Numbered from the stretch's first letter, positions 1 to 5,282 are shown. The stretch: DNA of 5,282 nt from Candidatus Latescibacterota bacterium (GCA_018667995.1 JABIQT010000251.1:1-5282); one strand, 5' to 3'. The notes: generated by a model not told the origin, from the sequence alone. Made by a program: numbers and translations.

Positions 1-448
1 GATCAATATTCAAGATGGGGCCACCATCATGATAGCGGAAATGATATCCGCCATCATCGCTGAGCGCGACCGCAGTCCTATTGGGCAATTTTCCATCCTC
101 TCGCGATCGGCCCCAACCTGCGAAGAACAATAGCCACTGGCGTTCATCCAGTGCGACGACATGTGGGAAAGAAGGACCAATAAAGTTTGATTCCTCCTCA
201 GTCTGTCGCTCCAGAACGCTGCCCATCGGAACCCAATTGTTGGGATCCGATTTTGGGCTTCTTGCCATCAGAATCCTGTTGTAACCATCCGATCCCGTCC
301 CCCAATAGTACATCCTGAAGTGATCTTCGTCATCGACCACATGAGCTGCGGAGGCGCGTTGTGCGTCAAGGCTGCCATGAAGTTGTCCAGGTCGAATGAC
401 GGGATTGTCTCCTGCAAAGTTCCAGACAATGGGTTCCGATATGCTCAT
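1..448 (-). CDS. Partial beta-propeller protein, glycosidase-superfamily-like (N-terminal 149 codons)
   Basis: This reading frame runs without a stop from an ATG at 448 down to the window edge, so its 3' part is missing. The start is supported by GAGGGAG six bases upstream. The protein begins MSISEPIVWN and has no signal peptide, so it is probably cytoplasmic. Two repeating units are visible. Residues 44-78 contain FRMYYWGTGSDGYNRILMAR followed by SPKSDPNNWVPMGSVL. Residues 105-146 contain WLLFFAGWGR and then TAVALSDDGG...GGPIL. This alternation of 'hMYYsG', 'rIgvAtSpDg.nW' and 'gPvL' is typical of blades in the five-bladed propellers of the GH32/GH43/GH68 and GH130 families, so it may act on or bind a sugar. 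I do not see the usual acidic 'DP' of the first blade; the corresponding stretch reads RASAAHVV. Catalytic activity and substrate are therefore unknown. It is transcribed away from the three-gene set, so a shared function is not implied. Confidence 0.8.
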   Translation of the reverse strand, partial: MSISEPIVWNFAGDNPVIRPGQLHGSLDAQRASAAHVVDDEDHFRMYYWGTGSDGYNRILMARSPKSDPNNWVPMGSVLERQTEEESNFIGPSFPHVVALDERQWLLFFAGWGRSREDGKLPNRTAVALSDDGGYHFRYHDGGPILNID

Positions 449-454
449 ATCCAA

Positions 455-461
455 CTCCCTC
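455..461 (-). promoter_or_regulatory. Shine-Dalgarno site of the propeller gene
   Basis: Read on the minus strand, GAGGGAG lies six bases before the ATG at 448. It fixes that start over an in-frame TTG just upstream. Confidence 0.7.
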
Positions 462-540
462 TTAGTTTATAGAACTTCAACATAATGTAACGCCTCATCG
501 ATGATTCAAAACCAAAATTTGTAACCTACGAGAAATTCGG

Positions 541-549
541 CCAGTCACC
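541..549 (+). repeat. Direct repeat CCAGTCACC, copy 1
   Basis: An exact 9-bp match to 593-601. The two copies start 52 bp apart, about five helical turns, so both would lie on the same DNA face. This is a possible pair of regulator sites. Confidence 0.35.
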
Positions 550-554
550 GACTG
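542..554. repeat. Short dyad CAGTC-ACC-GACTG
   Basis: Perfect 5-bp arms are separated by three bases. The dyad lies directly upstream of the weak AACGTTTG promoter candidate. It overlaps the first copy of the CCAGTCACC direct repeat. It could be an operator; the arms are short enough that chance is possible. Confidence 0.35.
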
Positions 555-592
555 AACGTTTGTGAAGTTTCGCTTCTATTCGGGATTAAAAA

Positions 593-601
593 CCAGTCAC
601 C
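593..601 (+). repeat. Direct repeat CCAGTCACC, copy 2
   Basis: Second exact copy, adjoining the ribosome binding site of the fibre gene. A protein bound here could block translation initiation or early transcription; this is inference from position only. Confidence 0.35.
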
Positions 602-607
602 AAGGAG
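602..607 (+). promoter_or_regulatory. Shine-Dalgarno site of the fibre gene
   Basis: AAGGAG lies nine bases before the ATG at 617. The GTG at 613 is out of frame and is not the start. Confidence 0.75.
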
Positions 608-616
608 TACAAGTGA

Positions 617-2359
617 ATGAGATCACTCTATCTATCTCTTACATGTATGCTCTGTCTGATTTTAGATGTCAACAATGCCTCCGGACAATGGCTGTCAGGC
701 CCTGGCGGGAGCATACACAATGCGAATAACGGGCCCGTCCGCATCGGAACCAATGAGGATGCGGGTGGAAATGCCTTCCTTGTTTCGGGAAATGTCGGTG
801 TAGCCGCAAACGCATCGTACGGCTCACCGCAGTTGGTATTTGGTTATAGCTCCAACGGCAATTATGGGCAGATATTCGCGAACGACGTTTCTGGCAGTTC
901 CAGGAACCTCATGATCAACGCTACAGGCGGAAATGTCGGTATTCGGACGACCACTGCCACTCATCCGCTCACCGTTGCCGGGCAAATCAAGTCAACCATC
1001 GGTGGGTTTGTGCTTCCAGACGGCACGGTGATCGCCGGTGATGAGGATCTGGGTGGGGGGGCCTGGACCGATGGTATGGTAGTAACATACCCCCCTACGA
1101 ATTACAAAGTAGGTATCGGAACCACCAATCCACAGAAGACACTCGAAGTTGCCGGTGATATCAGGGTGACAGGGCATCAGGACTGGTACGCCAATCGCAA
1201 TTTCAATCTGATCGGTGGCGGCGAATGGAGTTACGACTTTCAGGATACCGACGGAAGTGATCTGTGGCACGTCTGGCGTCCCACTTACGGTACTGTTCTC
1301 TCCGCGCGGAACAACGGCCGGGTCGGTATAGGAACTGGGGCGCCGGAGACTACGCTACATGTCAAGGGGGCGGTCAGGGGAAACAATAATGGGGCACTCA
1401 GAATCGATACCGGTTCTGGATATGTTGATATTGGTCCTCAGAACACGAGCTACGCCCATCTCTTTACAGATCGCGTAGCCTACTATTTTAACAAAGAGCT
1501 GAGAGTGGACACGGGCCACATCGGCAGTCATAACGAAGACCTGAAACTCCGCACTTCCGGTGTGGACCGAATATTTGTCAGGCAGACAGACGGATTCGTA
1601 GGAATCGGTACATCCGGACCTACCGCATTGCTTGACGTCAACGGCGACGTCATCGCGGGCTCCAATGGCGGCAACTTGTACGTCGGTGCCGCAGGTGATA
1701 GAATCCGAATTGATGCCTCGGGTAGCACTGGCTATATGGCCTACCAGAGCGGTATTCGGGCAATTGATTTTGATGAGGACGAGACCTGGTTACACGGAGG
1801 GGATTTATTCGTGAATGCCACTGGTCTGGTGGGTATCGGGGTAACAACTCCGACCGAAAAACTGCATGTGAATGGGAAGGTTAGAGCATCGGAGGGTTTC
1901 GTCCTCCCAGACGGAACGGTAATAGATTCGTTCGGTGATGTGGGGTTGTGGTCCGGCGCTAACGGCGGCGTTTTTTACGAAGGAGGAAACGTCGGAATCG
2001 GGACGGACACGCCACAGACGCTGTTATCCGTAGATGGAACGGTGACCGCAAAGGAGATCGTGGTTACCACGGACGGTTGGGCCGATTTCGTGCTGGATGG
2101 CACGTACCAGCCCATGGGGTTATCCAAACTCGATGCCTTCATAAAACAGTACAAGCACCTCCCCAACATACCAACGGAAGACGACGTGGCTGAGAATGGG
2201 CTGGCTGTAGGAGCTCTCCAAAGCAGGCTGCTTCAAAAGATCGAGGAATTGACGCTATATGTGATCAAACTCGATCGGGAGAATACTAAAATTCGACGGA
2301 GAATAGCATCGTTGGAGTTTCCAGATTCTGCCGCAGCATCCAAATGGAGGCAGCCATGA
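617..2359 (+). CDS. Secreted tail-fibre-like surface protein with VGIGT repeats
   Basis: This 580-residue protein starts with a Sec signal peptide: a basic MR, a hydrophobic core at residues 4-17, and likely cleavage after ASG at 21-23, leaving Gln24. No lipobox is usable. The body is rich in Gly, Asn, Thr and Val and repeats the motif VGIGT-x-x-P-x-x-x-L-x-V-x-G at residues 165, 236, 328, 405 and 459, with degenerate copies near 42 and 107. GFVLPDGTVI occurs twice (130-139 and 427-436), each before a linker and a VGIGT unit. Residues 487-567 form the C-terminal module, with KHLPNIPTEDDVAENGLAVG and then the coiled-coil segment LLQKIEELTLYVIKL. This layout is known from Bacteroidota proteins annotated as tail fibre proteins and probably makes a trimeric beta-rich stalk; the trimer is inference. 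The SDxRLK signature of the S74 self-cleaving chaperone is not seen. The mature chain has no cysteine. The stop overlaps the next start (ATGA). Role: probably adhesin or structural fibre. Confidence 0.9.
   Translation: MRSLYLSLTCMLCLILDVNNASGQWLSGPGGSIHNANNGPVRIGTNEDAGGNAFLVSGNVGVAANASYGSPQLVFGYSSNGNYGQIFANDVSGSSRNLMINATGGNVGIRTTTATHPLTVAGQIKSTIGGFVLPDGTVIAGDEDLGGGAWTDGMVVTYPPTNYKVGIGTTNPQKTLEVAGDIRVTGHQDWYANRNFNLIGGGEWSYDFQDTDGSDLWHVWRPTYGTVLSARNNGRVGIGTGAPETTLHVKGAVRGNNNGALRIDTGSGYVDIGPQNTSYAHLFTDRVAYYFNKELRVDTGHIGSHNEDLKLRTSGVDRIFVRQTDGFVGIGTSGPTALLDVNGDVIAGSNGGNLYVGAAGDRIRIDASGSTGYMAYQSGIRAIDFDEDETWLHGGDLFVNATGLVGIGVTTPTEKLHVNGKVRASEGFVLPDGTVIDSFGDVGLWSGANGGVFYEGGNVGIGTDTPQTLLSVDGTVTAKEIVVTTDGWADFVLDGTYQPMGLSKLDAFIKQYKHLPNIPTEDDVAENGLAVGALQSRLLQKIEELTLYVIKLDRENTKIRRRIASLEFPDSAAASKWRQP
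1004..1033 (+). repeat. GFVLPDGTVI module, copy 1
   Basis: Encodes residues 130-139 of the fibre protein. It is identical at protein level to 1895-1924 but differs at several third codon positions. Each copy is followed by an Asp/Gly-rich linker with a Trp and then a VGIGT unit, which suggests an old duplication of a larger module. Confidence 0.7.
1055..1061 (+). repeat. G7 homopolymer tract inside the fibre gene
   Basis: Seven consecutive G sit in codons 147-149 of the fibre protein. A C6 run follows at 1090-1095, and a hairpin GGTATG/CATACC (1073-1078 and 1086-1091) lies between them. Loss or gain of one G would truncate the fibre and probably silence the coupled downstream gene. Contingency use is possible but the tract is short. 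Confidence 0.4.
1895..1924 (+). repeat. GFVLPDGTVI module, copy 2
   Basis: Encodes residues 427-436. It precedes the linker with LWSGANGG and the last VGIGT unit, mirroring copy 1. Confidence 0.7.
2075..2317 (+). other. C-terminal KHLPNIP / coiled-coil module of the fibre protein
   Basis: Residues 487-567. GWADFVLDGTY and LSKLDAFIKQYKHLPNIP are followed by VGALQSRLLQKIEELTLYV and a charged heptad-like helix ending near IASLE. It closely matches the shared C-terminal end of Bacteroidota tail-fibre-like proteins and is the most diagnostic part of the gene. Its role is probably trimerisation or capping of the stalk. Confidence 0.8.
2346..2350 (+). promoter_or_regulatory. Shine-Dalgarno site of the thioredoxin-fold gene
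   Basis: GGAGG lies inside the end of the fibre gene, five bases before the ATG at 2356. It decides that start over the in-frame ATG at 2344, which lies upstream of the site and would put four extra residues before the signal peptide. Confidence 0.75.
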
Positions 2360-3048
2360 GATCTTTCACGCTTGCCACCCTTGTCACGGCTGTAGTTTCG
2401 GTTGCTGCCACCGAACCAGAAGTAGCCCTCGGCCAGAACACGCATCGAAACAGGGATGCCATTCCCACCGCTCACATTGGTATGAGCTCCGCCATGGGAC
2501 AAGAGATCCTGCACCGCATGGGTGATAGTCTGGCACTTCTTGTGTTTTTCCGAATGGAGGATCCGCTTGCGATCAAAGCCCTGAAACAGGCCAAGAAACT
2601 CTGGCGCGCGTACCGGGGACGCGGATTGAAGGTGTTTGGTGTTCATAGTCCCCCAAGAGGCTGGCATGCTGCCAGGCCGCCTCGAGAGGAACACATCGAT
2701 ACCGGACCTCACCCTCTAGAAGGCCAAAGCAGCACCCCCGGAATTAGGTCGGAGCCCGTGCAACATCTCAATGGTCGGCCGCTGAGGCAATTGGGGGTTA
2801 ACAATGAAGTGGCGAGGCTACGCACACGCAAGCAATATGCCGATCCAATGACTTCCCTAACCACAAGGCACGGAATCCCGTTTCCTATAATGCTCGATCA
2901 TGACAATGCGATTTGGCGAAGATACGGTCTGATTTCCTATCCCGCCTTTTTGCACATTCAATCTGATGGAAAGCCGGTCTCGGGCCTGACTGGAGCTATT
3001 CCGTATAGCGAGTTGTCTCACATTACCCGCCAGCTCTTGCATGAGTGA
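2356..3048 (+). CDS. Exported thioredoxin-fold protein without cysteines (TlpA-like)
   Basis: This 230-residue protein starts at the ATG overlapping the upstream stop (ATGA) and has a signal peptide (MRSFTLATLVTAVVSVAA). Cleavage probably falls after ALG at 24-26, leaving Gln27. The thioredoxin-like pattern is visible in order: strand and active-site position at 60-72 (ALLVFFRMEDPLA), helix 73-87, strand LKVFGVHSP at 91-99, helix and strand at about 151-181 ending HGIPFPIMLD, then RRYGLISYPAFLHI with the likely cis-proline Pro196, and strand/turn SDGKPVSGLTG at 203-213. TlpA, ResA and NHLRC2-type proteins have the same FGVHS and YG...P.F.I..DG landmarks. The CxxC position reads about DPLA, and the whole protein has no cysteine, so it cannot do thiol-disulfide exchange. 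About 50 residues (100-150), rich in Pro, Gly, Arg and His, are inserted in the middle. It probably acts outside the cytoplasmic membrane, perhaps in assembly of its neighbours; that role is inference. Confidence 0.8.
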   Translation: MRSFTLATLVTAVVSVAATEPEVALGQNTHRNRDAIPTAHIGMSSAMGQEILHRMGDSLALLVFFRMEDPLAIKALKQAKKLWRAYRGRGLKVFGVHSPPRGWHAARPPREEHIDTGPHPLEGQSSTPGIRSEPVQHLNGRPLRQLGVNNEVARLRTRKQYADPMTSLTTRHGIPFPIMLDHDNAIWRRYGLISYPAFLHIQSDGKPVSGLTGAIPYSELSHITRQLLHE

Positions 3049-3072
3049 CACTCAGGAATCTCGAACGGTCGC

Positions 3073-3083
3073 TACCAGTGGTA
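3073..3083. repeat. Palindrome TACCA-G-TGGTA
   Basis: Perfect 5-bp arms around one central base, seven bases before the ribosome binding site of the RHS gene. Too small to be a terminator and without a T run; could be an operator half or chance. Confidence 0.25.
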
Positions 3084-3089
3084 CATCTC

Positions 3090-3094
3090 GGAGG
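3090..3094 (+). promoter_or_regulatory. Shine-Dalgarno site of the RHS gene
   Basis: GGAGG lies eight bases before the ATG at 3103. It supports this start, which is followed directly by a signal peptide. Confidence 0.75.
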
Positions 3095-3102
3095 ATCTGC
3101 CA

Positions 3103-5282
3103 ATGAAAACTAATGTGTTTCTTCAACCACTATTGACGCTGATGATCGCTCTTGCCTTTTCGGCACCAACAGAGGCTCAAAATGCCGGAGGAAGTCCATT
3201 CGACTTCGATCAACTATCTAGTGCTGTCGATGCTGATGCCGTGGACTATCATTCTGGTAACTGGTCTTATAGCGTCCCGCTCGCCACTGTCGGGGGAGCG
3301 GGATCCATGAAGCTTCCCATCAACATTGAATACTCCAGTGCGATTACCGGTCTGGATCGTCTTACAAAGTTGAGCACTACTAGCGATGGGACGCATACCA
3401 TCAACAAGTCAGGATGGGTGGGCCTGGGATGGCATTTGGACTTTGGAGCTATAGCTGTCACTGGAGGATACAATAGCACCGCCAATGGAATGCTTCAACA
3501 GCATCCCTATGCCTTCAATATGTCCCTCATACTCCCCGACGGTACACATGGGTTGGTCCGCCAGGTGAGTGATGACGGTCAACCTACCAACGTATTCTAT
3601 TCAGAAAAGCGACAATTCTGGTCCATAACAATGGATTACGATGCTAACCAGCCGCTCCTTTCCAGATTCCAGGCCTACTCCCCCGATGGAACCCTTTACC
3701 GATTCGGACTGCAACCATCGCTTATAGGAGACTCTTACGGATACAACGCGACAACAGAATCCGCCAGGCCATCAATGGCGGGCACCTATCCCATTGTTAC
3801 TCCCCAAATGTCAGAATTTGTCTATCGGTGGGAGATCGCCGAAATCGTCTCACCTGATGGCAATTTCGTTCGGTTTTACTACGAACCAGACGGTGCGGTG
3901 GCTACCACGTTTCGTACCACGCAAGAGGAGTTCCTCAGCGTAAATACCTTCAGAAATTACCTTATGGTATCAGACCTGGATCCATTTGTGGATCCAAATT
4001 CTGTTGGTGATGTAGAGGTGATCAAGACATTTCACACGGCACATTTATCAGAGATACGGCTTTTTGATTCCAATGGAGAACTCGTCAGCACAGTGGAATT
4101 CAATGGGACCAGTAGAGCCGACCTGCCCCTGTCTAACGTCACCGTTGATTCTCTGCGCCAGGTCGCTGCAAGCGGAGACTACAGCCTCTTTTCTCATCTG
4201 AGGCAAAATGTGCTCAGAACTCCTTTCTTCTTCAGGTCATTGGACGGTATTGCCACCTCAATGAAGTTAAAGAACATAATCGTTCGCAATGCGGATAGAG
4301 GGCAGGTGAGCAGGTTCGATTTTACCTACGAGAATATGAACGTCCCATCGCCTGTCGGGGGCTACCTCGCACACACCGTTCCGGTACTCAAGGAGGTGTC
4401 AATTCAGGGCTCAAGCTCTCTGAGTACCATTCCGTCCTATCTATTTGAATACAGTGAGCCAGATAGGTACAGACTTTCCAGTATCCAAATTCCAACGGGA
4501 GCTGTTGTGTCCGCGGGTTATGAATCATATCCGGAAATCGCCAACCCAAACTATGCGCAATTAGAGGACGGGATGCTGGCCATGTCGCGGAGAATCGGCC
4601 GGATTGTGGTTGACGAGGATGATGATGTCTCGACGGAGAATGGCGTCCGAGAGTTCGTATATCCGGCAGTGGATATCTGGTATCGGGACACGACTCCCTT
4701 TGTCGAAGCTCTAACGCATCCTGTAGTCGAGGAAGTCCAGCCAGGCCTCCATGGCAAAATTGTCCGACACTATATCGGCAAATCGGGCCTTGAATATCTG
4801 GGTTTTGTGGACTCGCTGACCATTCAGGGCAAGATAGATCGTGCGATTAGACGAGGTACACTTCTGAGCGAAATCTCGTATAGTGAAGACGGTGCGGAAG
4901 TCAAACGAGTTGAGAGTAAATGGTCTTTCACGCCGGTGGGCAGTTACAACGGTTACGCCTGGTTTGGCAGTCATGGTTTAGGTGCGCAGAGCTTCTGGAT
5001 GCGTCGGGATGAATTACGTACAGTGCTCGACGGCGTATCATCTCGGATTCGCTACGAATACAATCCCGTCAGTGGTCTGGTAAATAAAGAAATCGATGGA
5101 GATCGCGTAATACTGACTAGTGCGGCAGGAGACGAGGAGACCGTTCCTGTGGATCTGAATTGGGTAGTGCAATCGGTGGACCAAAGTAATTCGTACAACG
5201 ACTATTCCTATGATGTGGCGGACGGTCAATTACGGGTGTCGGCTCGTACTACTGGCCATCTGGGCGTGAATCCTGAATCAGC
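3103..5282 (+). CDS. Partial large exported RHS/SpvB-like protein (N-terminal 726 codons)
   Basis: The frame is open from the ATG at 3103 to the window edge; the 3' part is missing. Residues 1-25 are a signal peptide (MKTNVFLQPLLTLMIALAFS), with likely cleavage after TEA before Gln26. Residues 47-120 are the diagnostic head: VDYHSGNWSYSVPL, then KLPINIEYSS, then SGWVGLGWHLDFGAIAVTGG. This matches the start of Bacteroidota RHS-repeat proteins and of SpvB/TcdB-type toxins ('tG...y.iPl...lPi.l.Yss...WvGlGW.l..G.i.r'). Later landmarks are AYSPDGTLYRFG (191-202), IVSPDGNFVRFYYE (248-261), RLSSIQIPTGAVVSAGYE (457-474), GLEYLGF (562-568), and LLSEISYSEDGAEVKR (587-602) with a YD-like ending IRYEYNPVSGLVNKEIDG (649-666). 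No cysteine occurs in the visible part. Full-length relatives usually exceed 1000 residues and end in an RHS core and a variable C-terminal domain; here both lie beyond the window. It probably forms a secreted or surface shell; a toxin role is inference. Confidence 0.85.
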   Translation, partial: MKTNVFLQPLLTLMIALAFSAPTEAQNAGGSPFDFDQLSSAVDADAVDYHSGNWSYSVPLATVGGAGSMKLPINIEYSSAITGLDRLTKLSTTSDGTHTINKSGWVGLGWHLDFGAIAVTGGYNSTANGMLQQHPYAFNMSLILPDGTHGLVRQVSDDGQPTNVFYSEKRQFWSITMDYDANQPLLSRFQAYSPDGTLYRFGLQPSLIGDSYGYNATTESARPSMAGTYPIVTPQMSEFVYRWEIAEIVSPDGNFVRFYYEPDGAVATTFRTTQEEFLSVNTFRNYLMVSDLDPFVDPNSVGDVEVIKTFHTAHLSEIRLFDSNGELVSTVEFNGTSRADLPLSNVTVDSLRQVAASGDYSLFSHLRQNVLRTPFFFRSLDGIATSMKLKNIIVRNADRGQVSRFDFTYENMNVPSPVGGYLAHTVPVLKEVSIQGSSSLSTIPSYLFEYSEPDRYRLSSIQIPTGAVVSAGYESYPEIANPNYAQLEDGMLAMSRRIGRIVVDEDDDVSTENGVREFVYPAVDIWYRDTTPFVEALTHPVVEEVQPGLHGKIVRHYIGKSGLEYLGFVDSLTIQGKIDRAIRRGTLLSEISYSEDGAEVKRVESKWSFTPVGSYNGYAWFGSHGLGAQSFWMRRDELRTVLDGVSSRIRYEYNPVSGLVNKEIDGDRVILTSAAGDEETVPVDLNWVVQSVDQSNSYNDYSYDVADGQLRVSARTTGHLGVNPES

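Larger units (their letters stand above)
449..616. promoter_or_regulatory. Divergent intergenic control region
   Basis: This 168-bp AT-richer gap separates two divergently transcribed genes and must hold promoters for both. I find no convincing sigma-70 pair. The best plus-strand candidate is AACGTTTG at 555-562, one base from the Bacteroidota -7 consensus TAnnTTTG, but no TTG sits at the expected -33 distance, so it is weak. The region also holds a dyad at 542-554 and a direct repeat, listed separately. Confidence 0.5.
929..2059 (+). repeat. VGIGT repeat array within the fibre gene
   Basis: Six imperfect protein-level repeats lie at about 929-994 (degenerate, VGIRT), 1106-1174, 1319-1381, 1595-1660, 1826-1891 and 1991-2059. 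The core is VGIGT..P...L.V.G followed by a short beta strand such as DIRVTG or KVRAS. Starts are 54-92 residues apart, so these are divergent structural units rather than tandem DNA repeats. The DNA has diverged well beyond the protein. Confidence 0.8.
3049..3102 (+). promoter_or_regulatory. 54-bp gap between thioredoxin-fold and RHS genes
   Basis: No terminator hairpin with a T run is visible, so read-through and a common transcript are likely. The gap contains the 11-bp palindrome TACCAGTGGTA at 3073-3083, a possible small operator or RNA hairpin, and the ribosome binding site of the next gene. Confidence 0.5.

Noticed and set aside
1-4. GATC at the window edge as a cloning-site junction
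   Set aside because: The open propeller frame runs smoothly to the edge and a four-base match is not evidence.
81-284. 67-residue plus-strand ORF
   Set aside because: It lies antisense to the open minus-strand propeller frame, which has coherent blade motifs and a ribosome binding site. The plus-strand product is low-complexity and has no site upstream.
617-655. Lipoprotein lipobox at Cys10 or Cys13 of the fibre protein
   Set aside because: Both cysteines fall inside the hydrophobic core and too early for a lipobox, which needs small residues just before Cys. Cleavage after ASG fits better.
992-1270. 92-residue minus-strand ORF
   Set aside because: It is a shadow of the VGIGT repeat region; no ribosome binding site or domain pattern.
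2344-2355. Upstream ATG start for the thioredoxin-fold gene
   Set aside because: It would place the GGAGG site after the start codon and add MEAA before a normal signal peptide. The ATG at 2356 is correctly spaced.
2233-2712. 159-residue minus-strand ORF
   Set aside because: It lies antisense across the end of the fibre gene and the start of the thioredoxin-fold gene, both well supported. Its product has no recognisable motif.
3977-3996. Two TGGATCCA palindromes 12 bp apart
   Set aside because: They encode the in-frame peptide LDPFVDP within the RHS gene; simple codon repetition explains them.
4711-4974. 87-residue minus-strand ORF
   Set aside because: It lies inside the RHS gene and is antisense to a frame continuous for 726 codons.

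Overview
The window holds four genes at about 50% GC. One is a partial gene on the minus strand at the left edge. The other three form a compact plus-strand set: 617-2359, 2356-3048, and 3103 onward past the right edge. The likely source is a member of the Bacteroidota group in the broad sense. The first long protein has the repeated VGIGT fibre motif and a C-terminal KHLPNIP...KIEELTLY module, both common in Bacteroidota surface proteins. The last protein has the WVGLGW head of Bacteroidota RHS-type proteins. All three exported proteins have a glutamine at or next to the predicted signal-peptide cleavage site, as in the 'Bacteroidetes Q-rule'. All four genes also have clear Shine-Dalgarno sites, which are usually weak or absent in Bacteroidia and Flavobacteriia. 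Together with the moderate GC this leans toward an outlying lineage such as Rhodothermota or Balneolota; that placement is inference.

Layout. 1-448 (minus): the first 149 codons of a cytoplasmic beta-propeller protein resembling the GH32/GH43/GH130-type glycosidase superfamily. 449-616: a divergent control region with a small dyad and a 9-bp direct repeat. 617-2359: a secreted 580-residue tail-fibre-like protein built of VGIGT repeats with a C-terminal coiled coil. 2356-3048: an exported thioredoxin-fold protein with no cysteine, overlapping the previous gene by ATGA. 3049-3102: a 54-bp gap with no terminator and a strong ribosome binding site. 3103-5282: the N-terminal 726 codons of a very large exported RHS/SpvB-like protein whose repeats, core and C-terminal domain lie beyond the window.

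Working model (inference): the three plus-strand genes are one transcription unit for an exported or surface system. It would comprise a probably trimeric fibre, a redox-inactive thioredoxin-fold partner that may assist folding or assembly, and an RHS shell that may carry a variable, possibly toxic, C-terminal domain. The cysteine-free character of all three mature proteins, as far as visible, fits a system that does not use disulfide chemistry. No RNA genes, CRISPR arrays, insertion sequences or integrase genes were seen.
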